From: Cavia porcellus
Lineage: Eukaryota > Chordata > Mammalia > Rodentia > Caviidae
DNA: 64,000 nt
Reading direction: 5' to 3'
Assembly: GCF_034190915.1 (NCBI RefSeq)
Contig: NW_026947484.1
Coordinates: forward strand, 137,614,982-137,678,981
Position 1 is the stretch's first letter. Every line of letters starts with the position of its first letter. Position numbers and translations under genes: made by a program. Of the stretch, positions 47,400-59,680 are shown piece after piece. The notes below the pieces were generated by a model. It worked only from the letters and a program-made list of their open reading frames with translations, made no database searches and was not told the origin of the DNA.

Positions 47400-48294
47400 T
47401 TTAAAGTGAAAATGGGAGCAAAATGCAGAGCATAAATATTCAAAACACAGTTTGGCTAGTTCAAAAAGCCCATTTAAAATTGGAGCCAATGAAGGTGTGA
47501 ATGAAGAGGTTAGCATCACTAAAATGAAGCCAAGTACTTTGCACTGTGACAATAGGAAAGACACTTTGAGACCATCTCAGGAATTTGCCACACTCCACCT
47601 ATCAAAGGTTGAAGGCTGTAACATGTAAACTCCTTTGAAAAACTTTGCTTTGGGAAGAAAGCATCTAAGTTTCTTGCTCCCACAAAAATACCTAAGTTTC
47701 TCCCTCAGTGTGCATTTCAGTTTTTAGTCATCCAAGCCACTGCAGCCATGGTCGAATTGGTTATTTCTTGTTCTGCTGGAAGACGTTGGCATCATCCACA
47801 TGGCATACAAAATGCAAGAGTGAAGGATCATGGAGTCTTCCACAAAGATTTTGGAGGAATGCCTAGCGTGACAGCCAGTGTGTGAAAGGGCCAAAAGAAT
47901 CTCAATGAGTTGCCTTTGAGAGGATAATGCCCTGAGGTATGGTGAAGCCAAAGTTGCAGTGGAGTTAGAAGTTAGAGATGCCATTAATGTGGAATATCTG
48001 CAGAGGAAACTTGCAGGCAGAAACAGAGCCATTCCAAATTGTAGTCATGTCAAATGCAACTAGCAAGACCCCTGGGGTGGGGCTGCCCACTACATGCTCC
48101 ATGTGCCAGACAAGGGACGATAGGCTTAATGCTTGCTTTGTTATGATCTGTCTTGCTTTGTTCCAACACCTGCTTTCTATGCCACCATTCTTTTCTTCTG
48201 GAATGGGAATGTTTACCTTAGGAGTATGTGACTTGTTTTTTTATTTTTATAAGGCCTCATAGCTTGCTTTTTCTTTTTCACTAAGCTGGAACTG
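47400..48294 (+). mobile_element. MaLR internal region, plus strand
   Basis: 'gccaaaagaatctcaatgag', 'aatgccctgaggtatggtgaagcc', 'ctccatgtgccagacaaggg', 'gttatgatctgtcttgctttgttcc', 'tctatgccaccattcttttc', 'gaatgggaatgtttacctt'. It leads toward its 3' LTR at 48966, after an interruption. Confidence 0.65.
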
Positions 48295-48875
48295 GTGATG
48301 ATATAGGAATGATATAGGACTTCCAAGTAATACAAAGAGAATATTATAACTTCCAACCTGCTAGGAAATTTTATTGAGGGAAAGACAGATCCTGCCTAAG
48401 AGGGATGGGGAGGTCCTGGAAAGTGGGTTGCCCATGACCCACTTCTCAAAGGAAGTGTTGCAGAGCAAAATCACAGGGCAGGTACAAAATTACAAGGTGG
48501 GTATACGGTAAGACAAAACTATGATCAACCAATAAAATTACAAGTATAGTCACTTAGATAATATTGATCCAATAGGGGAACAAGTCATACACAAGTATAC
48601 ATGAAAAAACAAGGACTTTCCTGTAAGGAATTATTTAGGAGGTCTTGGTTACCTACCCAGGTAACTAATGCCTGTGTAGAATATTGATCATTATTGTTTA
48701 TTCCTGGGAGAAATATGTAGGTGTAGTCATTTCTTTTGTATTTTGAGGCACTGACCTTCAATAAAGGAACTTCCAGCCACAGTTACAATGTGTTCTTATT
48801 TTCTACACTGACTTATTTGAGGACCTGGCCCTGTCTGAATGCCTATAATATTTTTACCTATCTTAGCTATCTACA
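48295..48875 (+). mobile_element. LTR-like insertion inside MaLR internal region
   Basis: The MaLR internal region breaks off near 48290 and resumes near 48876 ('agaagactttgggatctc' against reversed 46130). The intervening 580 bases hold an AATAAA at 48760-48765 about 110 bases before the end, as in an LTR, but no TSD is readable. The family is not recognised. Confidence 0.5.
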
Positions 48876-49432
48876 ATAGAAGACTTTGGGATCTCTTGGA
48901 GATGGAGTGAATGTATTTTGCCTTATGAGATAGGTGTGAGCTTTTGGAGACCAGGGGTAGAAATAGTATGGCTTACATATGATGTGTTCCCCCAGGTACT
49001 CATGTGTTTAAGGCTTGATCCACAAGATAGCAATATTCAGAATTTGAAACTAAAAAATTGATTAAATCAGGAGGAATTGGATGCCATAATAGCTTTACCC
49101 ATTGATGTGTTTATAATTGAATATAGTATTGGAAAGTGGTGGTAAATGCAGGAGAGGGACCCTAGGCAGATGAAGTAAATCACTAGGATTATGCTCTGGA
49201 AGGATATAACTTGTTTCTAGCAATCTTCCTCCCTCTTTCTCTACCCCCTGTCTGCCACAAAGTGAGACACTGTCATCTACACATGCCTGCTGCCGTGATA
49301 TTCTACTTAATTGTAAGCCCAGAAGCAATGGAGCCAAGTGACCATGGACTGAAACCTTTGAAACTTTTAATTTGTTATTCTCAATTAGTTTATTATAGTG
49401 ACAAAAAATAAAATAAAATAAACTGGCTAACA
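48876..49432 (+). mobile_element. MaLR internal end plus 3' LTR
   Basis: Internal end: 'gaatgtattttgccttatgagataggtgtgag', 'gaccaggggtagaaatag'. The LTR starts near 48966 and ends CTAACA at 49432, with 'agaagcaatggagccaagtgaccatggactgaaac' shared with the LTRs at 3929 and 38622. Confidence 0.75.
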
Positions 49433-49490
49433 TACTATATAAGAGCAAGAAAGTGAATTGAAAAGGCAGTACAATTAAAAAGTTATGAAA

Positions 49491-49568
49491 GGGCCGGGGT
49501 TGTAGCTCAGTAGTAGAACACTTGCTTAGCAGATGAAAGGACCTGGTTTTGATTATCAGAATTGAAAG
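49491..49568 (+). repeat. ID SINE, older type
   Basis: 'ggccggggttgtagctcag' and 'agtagaacacttgcttagca' with a diverged B box. It lacks the GGTACC end. Confidence 0.8.
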
Positions 49569-50724
49569 TAAACGAAACCAAAGAACCTCATAACATTTTG
49601 GACTGTAAGCAGTGCAGTCACTGTAACTGAGTGCACGTCCTTAATTGAAAAAGACACTCAGCAAATGACTTTCCCACTTCCAAAATACTACTGAGCTGTC
49701 ATAGTACAAGAATGAGACATGAAACCAGGAGGCAATAGGAAGAAGATAGAATGCCACACCAGCAACGTCAAATAAAAGTCAAGAGAGATAAATACGTAAA
49801 CAAACCTTAGCAAGGTTTCTGAGTACCGGCCTTATCATCAGTCCAAAGAAGTTGTGCACAAATATTCACAGGTATTCATGGAAACTGTCAAAGAGTAGAA
49901 CTCTGAAAAGAACACAGGGCAAATCAGCAAGAGGATGGCTTAAGGACAAATGGAGTGTTCTTAGTGCTGGTGCAAATTTGGGTGTAAATGACCATTAGGT
50001 CTCAATGACTAATGAAATCTGAATATTGTTATATTTTAGGCCTTCTCTGGGATTTAAAAAAAATACTGTATACTGATGTATGATACTGTATTAGTAAAAA
50101 CTAATTCTTCCCTTTAAGAAATATGATCAATTGGTATTGGGAAATGAAAGCAATGCTGTAGGAGGCTCTATACATAGGAAAAAACAGATTCTTAGTTTAT
50201 TTGTGTCTCCCAGTGAAATGTGAAGAGCCTGAAATGAAAAACTACCAAAAGTCTGCTTTAAAGATTCTGGAGAGGGATAAAGTGGTTAGCAAATGTTTAT
50301 AGAAAAGAGGAGAAAGCAAATGCAGCCTTACTAGAGTTTAATTGCTTGTATCCCCTGGAAAGGTATTGGGAAAGATGAATATCTGGGAAATAGTCTCTTA
50401 ACCTTGTCTTCTCTACCTTAAATAGTGAATTTCTGTATAGACTGAGTCTCTTCCTACATTAAGAGAGGCAATGAACTCTGGACATAACCAGAATTCTTGG
50501 AAAGTAGGTTATCTAACGGGTTTAAAGTCAAGTGGACCTTATGCACAAGAGCTCATGTTCTGGGGGGCATACAGTGGTGGAAACATTATGGGCCAAAGGC
50601 AGGAGCCAAGTTCCTCCAGTGTCTTGTCACAGCTCTGGAAGTGAGGTATTTACACTCTGACTAGGGTAGACCACTGCCATCGCAAAAGTGCAGTTGTCAG
50701 AAGTGAGATAAAAACAACCCCAAC
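49569..50724. other. unrecognised sequence
   Basis: Nothing is recognised. Confidence 0.4.
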
Positions 50725-50850
50725 ACAGTCCTGATAATAGCTTGCATTTACTGATTGTTCACTGTGGGTCAGGCTTGGCATAGAGCACTTTACAAGTATT
50801 ATTTCATTTAAGTAAATTAAAGGAGGTCAAGCAATTTAGAAGCTTGACAT
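50725..50850 (-). repeat. MIR SINE, minus strand
   Basis: 'tgataatagcttgcatttac tgattgttcactgtgggtcagg' and 'gcactttacaagtattatttcattt' are the reversed MIR end. Confidence 0.7.
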
Positions 50851-53150
50851 TTGATGTCATATACATCCTAAGGCAGATGGTACTTCAATGGGAACAATTA
50901 CATGTTTGAGAACTCTCCAGCAAACATTTGGGAGTATTATCAGTTGTAGGTACACAGGTACAATTGTTAAGCAATGAGTGAAAAAAAAGAAAAGAAAAGC
51001 TTACTTATAGACTTGCAGAATCTATGATGGAAGATGGCTGAGAAGAACGCATGAATCAAGCTCTTTGTCAATCAGAAAATACTGGGTAAAACATATTAAT
51101 CAAAGCTCCAACCAGCAGTCCAAGAACAGGCTCCAGATCCCCTACAACTGCTGAGACTAGATACAGGAAGCAGAAGTCCTAGGACCAATTGGGACAGTCA
51201 CCAAGACAAATGCCTGACCTCAGCCTTAGTTTTCCGTAAGGTACTATAAGTGGCCTCTTACCAGTCTCAAGGATCAACTCGCCAAGAAAAAAGTGTGGGG
51301 CAGGATGCCCATAAGGTAGCTGATCAAAATATCCCCTTCAGGACAGTGTAGGGGATAAAACTGTATCCAAATGACTGTGATAAGGAAGAAAACTCCTCAT
51401 TAGTATTGCCAAGGTAATCCAGCATCCTAAAGAGTCAGATATGAAGACGTGACCCAAGATCTGAATTGGTCTTATAGTAACATTTTTTAGGCACGTAGAG
51501 ACTTGAGGATGTAGGAGGGAGCTGATGAAAGAGCAAGGAGAGATTTGGTGTTCAAGCAAGGCAAGAGAGTGGATCTCACAAAAGTATTGGTTCTCTTGCC
51601 ATGACCTACGCTTGACTTACCTCCTTCCACAAGAATTGGATAGATCAGGATTTTCGTGATGTTAGCCCAGAGAGTTTGCTCTTGCCTACTTTAGCACTGT
51701 AATAGGCTTCAGTTTTCTGAAGGAAGGGAAGAGATGGTTGTAGTGGGCAGAGGCGATGTCCTTGACGTGAGAAGGTAGGATCAAGGGAAAACTGCGTAGA
51801 TCAGAGCCTGCTCTGGTTCATTCAAAGTGCTTCCTCCATCCTGTGGGGAGCAGGTTGGTTGACACAGAAATCTGAATGTTCTCCTCACCCACTCCTCCAG
51901 ACTGAAGCCTACAGAAAACAAGAATGGGAGGGAACCAAATGTATCCACTCTCAAGGAAGTCCCAACTGATTCTTAAAGAATAAACTTAGATATTTTAGAG
52001 CATTCCATTGTTGAGTGGAAAAGAGGTTGAAGGAAAGCAATTTCCTAAAATAAATGTTTCCTTTTTGTGAATCGGACTGAGTAGATTTTGGGAGAAATAC
52101 AGCATAAAGAAGAGCTGCATGACCCATTTTCCTTTAGGGAAAATTGACAGAGAGAGATTGCATTGTTTAGGATTAATGGATCATTTTGAATAATTCCTAA
52201 CTAACAAATATGATAGTTTTGATGCCCCACAGCCTGTTTGTTTCTTTGTCATATAGCTGGGGCAAGGGAAGGGGGTTGAAAAATAGGTATAGAATTTTGC
52301 ACCCTGCATAGATGAGTTAAATCAGTCCACTGCATACAATCCTTGTCTCAGAACGCCTGCTGGAATATTTATGGTTGTCAGTGACTAGGAGGAGAGGGTT
52401 GTCAAAATTCTATGACTGACCAGAATAAAAAGACACCATGAAATAATCAGTGCATAATTTCAGTTGGAGAAATTGGAAGTGAAACTGTCCCTATGTCTAG
52501 ATGCTATTCACAAATATACTTTAAAAATAACAGCACACTATGAAAAAAAAAAGTAGAAAAAGCTGATGGAATGATTCTAGATTGATGTGTCTCAAACTTT
52601 CATCATTCTAGTGCTACTGCTCCCAAAATCTTTTCATTATCATGTGCTTAATATTTTTCTTTAAATTGATGTGCATTTTAAAATTACATCTACTTTTTTA
52701 AAGAAGGAACTTTATATCGTAACTGTAAAAAGAAAACCAATATCACTTGTTCTAAATAAGGTGTAACAATAAAAATAAGTACTTATGTAATAAAAGCCAA
52801 GACAACATTATTAAACCCTAGCTAGATAGTATTACACATGCCAAGGGCTCTCAGCTTGCTTTCTGTTTAAAAGAGAGATTGGCAAGTAATAGATTTATAA
52901 GAATCAAATGGGAACTTGGAGTAATGGTTAGGACTGTGAGAAAATTGGAAAGGAAAAATTCTTTCACTATATGATTCAATACCATTTAATATCAGTGTCT
53001 TGGTACCACTGATAATCATCTCCTGTGTCACTTATATCCAAATCATTGAGAGCTGTGTACTGTGAGAAACAATTCTTGATATTTTTGACTTAAGGAGAAA
53101 TAACACAGGAAATCAGAGAGAGAAGGTAGCTTAAAAAGTTTAAAAACATT
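50851..53150. other. unrecognised sequence
   Basis: No element or exon is recognised. GC-moderate DNA at 51030-52000 could be an old LTR or L1 5' end, but I cannot show it. Confidence 0.35.
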
Positions 53151-53158
53151 ATGAATTA

Positions 53159-53203
53159 AGAAATTGAAACAAAAAAAAATTTAAAAAAAGAAATTGAAAC
53201 AAA
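53159..53203. repeat. A-rich insert flanked by 15-bp direct repeats
   Basis: AGAAATTGAAACAAA occurs at about 53159-53173 and 53189-53203, on either side of a short A/T-only stretch. This is either a tail-only retrotransposition scar or simple slippage. Confidence 0.6.
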
Positions 53204-55034
53204 GTAGGAGCTAAAGACACAAGTGCAAAGCAAAACTTTAAAAACGAAATGAATTTGTGCTTGGAAGTAAAAACAGCTCACAAAAGAAACAAAACTACTT
53301 AATGACTGAAGGTAGTAATATCACATCTAATCAAAACACCATGAATAGATACACAGAAAATTTTTTGCATCAGCACCAGGGATAAGTCTGTAGGCTATAA
53401 CAACAATAATTCATCGACTGTAGGAAGCCGTTGTAGACTTCATCACAATCCAGAAAAGTCCATGCTTGTAATCCCATGGAAAAGCTACTGGAATTCTAGT
53501 GAGTTAATCCCACTTCCAATGCAATGCACAGTGAGAATAAAGATGCTGAGGCATTTTGTAGTTGTGGGCAGCCAAGTGGGTCCAAAATCCAGCTAGAATG
53601 GTAGCTGATGGGAACAAAGACCCAAACTCAGGTCTTATTAGTTTGTGAAGAGAAAATTGGCTCCAGGATGAATGATCGTAGTTGTGGCAGAAAGTATGTG
53701 AGTGCCTTGCGCTGGGCTAGGTGAGAGACCTGAAATCATCTCTGAAATATACTGTGAGAGATATGTAGAAAGAGTAATCTGCATAACACAATTCAAGGCC
53801 GTATCTAATGTCTTGGGGTCAATGCTTCTTCAGCTTCGATGTTTAATCTTTTATGTCCAGAGATGTCACAACCCCTTTCTTGAGGCTCAATCCCAGCGCA
53901 CAGCATGGCTCTCTCCTCCGGCCCACAAGTAGTTTCTGGGATGTACAGGTGGGTCAACAATGACCTGTCACCTTGCTTCAAAAACTACACATCAGGCCCT
54001 CCACTAGACCCATTTGCATTGCTTAAAGCCAACTGAGGAGATCAAGAAATGTCCTAGCCAGCTCTGCATGTATCAGTGCACAGAAATAGGGCCATGTTTA
54101 GCCAAATGGAGATAATTCCTTTTTCTTTCAAGAAGAGTTGTCTAGATAGCCCACTACAATTAACCTCTGTTCTTGAAGGGAGCTGTGAGAGAGATGACAG
54201 ACACCTCTGCTTGTATCCCATGAGATCATCTCATGGCTCATCCATCTATCTGGCTATCTAACCAGACCAACTGGCAAGTCAGGTATTTCAGCTCCTTTAA
54301 AACAAATACATTTTTCTTTTTCCCCAGGGAAGAAAATGGGAATCTGTCCAATTCTCAGATAGCTGCTTTGTATGTGGAATTTGAATTACCTATCACTTAA
54401 TTTGTTTTTCTAGAAGGTAATAAAATGCAATTTATAACTGGTAGGTTCAGTGGCCAGAGAGTGATAAAATTTCAAACTCAAAGCATTGATATTCAGTAGC
54501 TTTAGCTATTCTACTACATAATCTAGTTTATAGCAAAGCAAAGATGGGTCACTTGAGACTCCTAGAGTTGCCATTTATACCTCAAAAAAATAATTTCTAA
54601 TGATTAGGGCAGGGTAAATAAACAGAAGGCCAATAAATCTCAAGGTAAATGCTATGTTTATATCACAAAAGTTACACATATGCTGTGTAACATAGAATTA
54701 CATTATATTACCTTAAAAGCTCTTCCATCTAGATAATAATAACTCAGACATAATGAACATATAAAATACCTTATATTATACAGAATTTATCTTCATATTT
54801 TATTTTTATAAAATTATACCTCTAATTAAATAATTTGTATTTTTATATATTGTATCTTTTTAAGCTTCAAAATGATGTTTTTCAAGCACTATTCCCTATA
54901 TGGCATTTGAATTTTCAAAGTTTCTTGAAATTTGGGTTTGTTCTTGCTTTGGTGAAATGAAATAGGGAATAAGAACCACAAGACTTCCTAGATCTATGTA
55001 AAATTTTTAAAATAATAATTATGTGTATAGCATA
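53204..55034. other. unrecognised, AT-rich towards the end
   Basis: Nothing is recognised. Confidence 0.4.
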
Positions 55035-55185
55035 TTATAGTGACTAGAACACGTTCCCATATATAGCATATCCTTTTTCATTTCCACCTTGGCCCTGTGA
55101 GGCAAGTAGACTACAGAGGAGTAACAGGCAGCAAAAATAAATGACTTGCTCAAGTCTACACAGCCCATAAACCCTGGTGACATTT
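55035..55185 (-). repeat. MIR SINE, minus strand
   Basis: 'ttggccctgtgaggcaagtag', 'taaatgacttgctcaagtctacacag', 'aaaccctggtgac' follow the reversed MIR order. Confidence 0.65.
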
Positions 55186-55574
55186 AAAATGAAAATGCGT
55201 TACAGCTGGTGTATTGCCAAGGAAGAAGAGGCTGCCTGTCTCCTCTGAGACTTCCCAGGCAGAGGGCCTTTCTTCATCAACTCCTCTGTTTTAGGGTCTG
55301 TTCCTAGCTTGTCAGTGTTCCAGAATGCAAGCTCTCAAGGTCAGCTGAAGCACCCTGTCTTAACCTGTGAGACCCACGTCTAAGCCTGAAGGCCACTTTA
55401 TTTATTGGGAGAATAAATTGTTCCGTATGAATCAGTCACAATTCAGTTAATGATAAAACCAGTGAACTCTCTCCTTACTGACAGAATTATGTGGAATGAC
55501 AAACTATAAGCATGAGATTGAATGATGAGCTTGAAAGGAGGAAGGAAGCAGATGCTGGGAGGATAAAAATGACA

Positions 55575-55720
55575 TGGACTGATGCTCACAATATGCCTTT
55601 TATTATGATTATAAATTAGTCACATTGCTATCATTACTTATTATCGTTCTCAGTTCAAGTCTAGAGAGGAGAAAATTTACATACAAGGAAATTAATTAAC
55701 TTGCCCAAGCATTTGTTTGA
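55575..55720 (-). repeat. MIR SINE, minus strand
   Basis: 'gatgctcacaatatgccttttatt' and 'atacaaggaaattaattaacttgcccaagc' match reversed MIR. Confidence 0.6.
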
Positions 55721-56902
55721 TTTCATTTTCAGGTACTGCTTCTTGAGATGTTGTTCTAACCTTGTGCCAGAAGTCACTTGCTCTAATTACAGCACAAAAA
55801 GAAAGAAAACTACTCATGTTGGAATACAACCTTGCAAGGAGTAGATCTGTCTGTGGATGAAAATTTCACTTTAAGGGCCACATTGAGTCATTTTGAGTCT
55901 TGGCCCTTTCACTGGCAGCATCAGTGAATTTCTGCTATGAATTTATTTCAGTGAAATGTGGCTGTGTTTAAAGGTGCATTTATATAATGGAGCCAGAAGA
56001 GAGCTGGTTCACAACTTGAATTTAAAGTTTTCAAAAAACTTTTGAAATTCTTTATTAAAGAATGACATAAATAACCTTCTACTAATATTTAATTTGATGA
56101 GCAGTAATACAGGACCCTTATCCTTTTTCCTTTTGCAATTTTATAGCGTCCACATTAATTTTTAGAGGTTTAAATATATCATCTCTCCAAGACTCTGTGG
56201 ATTTTAATTATCAAAGCAGTTACATCAGCTTTTACCAAAAGCACAGTGACCTTATTTTATAACTGAAACAAAGCCCAAAGCTGGGTCCCAGCAGCAGACA
56301 GTTAATAGGTCATCCCATAAAGATTTATATATACTTTGCAGACAAAGAGACTTTCAAGTAGGGTCAATGAAACTTACAGGCTCGGTTACCTTTAAGCAAG
56401 TACAAGCTGTATGCTAGTTAAATGGGGTTTGTTTTTACTTAGACTCAAACAAAAGAAATCGCCACTAAACAACTTGGAGGATAGTAAATTTAGCAACTAA
56501 TTTTAATATACCTATAGAAAAACAAAGTGAAGTTTTCTTTTGTTTTAGCAGGGGATTACAGGAACAGGCAATGTTTTATAATTGTATTTATAAAACTGGT
56601 ATAAAAATACTCCAATATGAAAACAAAAATAGGGCAAGAATAGATAGATATTAGGGAGATGTGAGCATATGGTAGGAGAGAATGAGAAACACTATTCTAT
56701 TGCCTCTTTGATTTAGCAATATCAGTATCAGCCTGTCTACTGGCTCATTTTTCTATGAAACTTTTCAAAAAAAATCTGCAGTTAAATTCCTCAACCTCTG
56801 CACCTGTGATTCCCCCACCCACCATCCTCTTCCTAGCAAAATCTGTTGCCAGTGCTTTCTCTATGATCCTTTCTTATGTGGATTTTCTCTCTGGAATTGC
56901 AG
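55721..56902. other. unrecognised sequence
   Basis: Nothing is recognised, except the pyrimidine-rich splice-acceptor-like end at 56855-56902. Confidence 0.4.
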
Positions 56903-57053
56903 CTAAATCAGGAAAAGGTCTTGGCCACAGCTCACTGCTTCAGTGACTACCTCAAGGCCAGCTCAGTGCTGACAGTCTTAGACCCCAACCAGTTGCCACT
57001 GATGCAAGATGCAATTGCTCTGCAAAGCAGATTTACTTCTCTGCTAACTTCAT
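56903..57053 (+). other. candidate coding exon (unrecognised)
   Basis: A good splice-acceptor-like run of pyrimidines ending in gcag (56880-56902) is followed by an open frame beginning LNQEKVLATAHCF and ending FTSLLTS. Its codon use looks exon-like, and its hydrophobic spacing could suit helices. A possible donor GT lies at 57054 (catGTAGAAA, weak). In the same frame a stop occurs at 57062-57064. I do not recognise the protein. It could be one exon of a large gene whose introns fill this window, a pseudo-exon or chance. Confidence 0.3.
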
Positions 57054-57064
57054 GTAGAAAATAA

Positions 57065-58114
57065 AAATGGGAAATGTCATGGTATTTTATTCAGTTTCCT
57101 CCTGCTCGGTCTAGGAAACAGAACCAAGGGAATGTTAGATTGGAGCAAGATGTGGCTTTTCTTAGCAAATAAACATTTCAAAAGCAGAATAAGTAAAAAA
57201 CATAGTTTAGTAGAAAATTTTCTACAATTAAATGGTCGTTCTTCATTGTCCTATCAGTGCGGAGCTTGAGCCATGGCATTGGGGAAGGCTGGACAGTAAA
57301 TGCTTGACACTTAGAGAACAGCCCTTATTATCCTCATTTTCATGAAATTTCCATAAGCTTTATAAACCATAATTTTGTCATTGTAAATACAAGTACCCTT
57401 TTAAACATGTTTGGATAGGATGTGAGAAAATGTGATGTGGTGGTTGAGATATCTTCATTGAAACTGCTAGACTTTTCTGTAATGATGAGGTATCTTTTAT
57501 CTCTAAAGCCCAGAGCATCTTTCCTCACTGGTGGAAGAATAGGCAGCCTCTCAAAGTGAGAAAGATTTAAGCCCAAGTTGTATGGAAGGAGCAGCTTGCT
57601 ACCAAATAGAATCCTGATTGTGTAGTCCAGACACAGGTCACACACGCCTCTAATCACCTGCCTCGTTCTTGTTCTCTTTCCCTTTAAGCTCATACTGGCA
57701 GGAGTCTCTCGCATCTGCCTGAGTGACTGTATCCCCTCAGTGGGGGAGTTTGCTGGAGGATGCATGCCTAAATGAGTGGAGACAGCAGATGCCCCCCTGT
57801 AATCCTGTATTTTTCTTGTGGGAAGGGAAAGAACCTGGAAAAGGAAGGAAAAGATGTCATGCAATCAGCTGTAAATATCACCCAGACTTTATCAGGCTGA
57901 GAGAAGCCATTTAGCACAGGAACTAGAAGAGGTCAACTTCAGACTCCATGATAACAGTCAGATGATGGGAAATCAGGGCACAGTCAGACTTACCCTATCA
58001 GTGGCAGAGCAGACTGACACCTTGGAAAGTAAGCACTGATTTAGTATCAGTGAAGGCTGCCTGATCAGGTACTTTGGCTTCATACTAACCCATTGATCTG
58101 GGAGACATTTATAA
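57065..58114. other. unrecognised sequence with a 174-codon minus frame
   Basis: A minus-strand open frame of 174 codons spans 57340-57864. It is the longest outside the retroelements, but shows no recognisable domain, no signal peptide and no splice context. Part of it (57650-57900) resembles repeat-like text. I do not call a gene. Confidence 0.35.
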
Positions 58115-58245
58115 GCTGCTATAGTTTCAAGAGTAGCCATGAGTTTCCTTATCACTAAAATGGAAACAACCATATTCTAAGTTACAAGACAATATACGTA
58201 AATTACCTAGTATGTAGTAAGTGTTCAATAACTGTTAGACATTAT
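58115..58245 (+). repeat. MIR SINE
   Basis: 'gagtttccttatcactaaaatggaaacaacc' and 'cctagtatgtagtaagtgttcaataac' are forward MIR. Confidence 0.75.
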
Positions 58246-58704
58246 CATCAAAGGCAAACATGTTAAATGGCATCTGGCATGTGACTGATGGTTCTTATGT
58301 CTCTGATTCCAGACGCATACATGTGCAAGTAGAGTGCCACATTTAACTTGGCTTTCAGTTATGCCTTTCACTTCAGTTCTGCAAATGTTGATCTTGTGTT
58401 GGGTTAATTTCTGTGCAGAAGAGCCGAGAGGCTGACAAGCTGAGATCCCAGTTGAGCACTTTCCCTTTATGCTTTGCCTGGTCTCTACAAATTGTCTAAT
58501 GAATATTTATGAATTAGTAGGAACACATATCTACCTATCTGAGACAACTGCAGAGCGGTAACCTCTGACCTTTCATTCTGTCTTCCCTGCCTCCTAAAAT
58601 TTTGATAGCAATAATCATAGTGACATTTATTTGTATTAAATAAGGAAATAGACAAAATTAGGAAAATGAAAGGCTTTGGTGCACTTGGCTGCACTGCTTC
58701 TTTA

Positions 58705-58870
58705 ACTGTGTATTAACTATTAACATTAAGTTTGTTCTGGGCACTCTGCCAGTGCTTTCCTCATGCTTTTTTAGGCATTTCAAGAATCCACAAGAAAGTT
58801 ACTTTAGCTCTGCTGTACTGAGGATCCAAGAAGTTAAATACCCTCCTCCAGGGTACATAGTTTTCTTACA
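58705..58870 (-). repeat. MIR SINE, diverged, minus strand
   Basis: 'gggcactctgccagtgctttcctcatg' and 'ccaagaagttaaataccctcctccagggtacat' are reversed MIR. Confidence 0.6.
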
Positions 58871-58889
58871 CCATCAGTAACTATATCTA

Positions 58890-59010
58890 TAGATTAATGT
58901 GTCAAATACTTTTGGAGTGCCTGCTGTGTGTTTTCCTTTCTAGTTTCTAGGACATAATGGTAAATTAGGTCTTTAAAGGGCTGCTTGCACAATAAGGGAG
59001 ACTTACCAGC
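58890..59010 (-). repeat. L2 LINE 3' end, minus strand
   Basis: 'caaatacttttggagtgcctgctgtgtg' and 'gggctgcttgcacaataaggg' fit the reversed L2 terminus. Confidence 0.5.
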
Positions 59011-59467
59011 AGACCCTCCACTGTAAGTCAGTTGCACATTGTAGAAAATACAGAGTGGTATGTGTTCCAGGCAGGAAGAACAGTACTGCAAAGGCCTTGG
59101 GGCAGAAGAGAGGAAGAGATCTACAAGGAATTTGCGGTGGTACTGAGTGCTATAAAATAAGTGCAGAGTAATACGTGTTCTTAGGGGAAGGAGCCACTAC
59201 CTCTGCCTGGAGAGACTTAGGTTGAGACTTAGGTTGAGTGTGAGCTTCTTTAAGGAACTCTGTTCTCAAATTTTTGATATTTTCCAGAGCAGCACTAAAA
59301 GGTTGTGGGGATAATTATGATCATTTCTCCAATTAGAATTTTCTGAAAAGGAATGGCTCACAAGGATTCTCTGGGGGATGTTTTATGTTTATACTCCTCA
59401 ACATGAGTTGAGAAACATACCCGACTGGGTCAAAGCACATTCATTGAGAGACAGAGAGGGAGAGAAG

Positions 59468-59471
<4 letters not shown>

Positions 59472-59508
<37 letters not shown>
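59472..59508. repeat. (GA)n microsatellite
   Basis: Pure GA run within a purine-rich patch starting near 59450. Confidence 0.95.
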
Positions 59509-59512
<4 letters not shown>

Positions 59513-59680
59513 TGTGTGATGCATGTGGGAACCTGATGTAAGATCTTGATGTTCCCCCCAGTAACCTAATAATATCAATTGATTCTGTACAGCTAATGTT
59601 TTGTGCCAGGCTGCATTAGTGAGCTACAGAGGTATACAGGTGCTGATTCATTAAGCCTTCATAATAAAGAAGAAATTATT

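Noticed and set aside
57340..57864. 174-codon minus-strand frame as a gene
   Set aside because: No domain, no splice or promoter context, and partly repeat-like sequence. This length is possible by chance in 64 kb.
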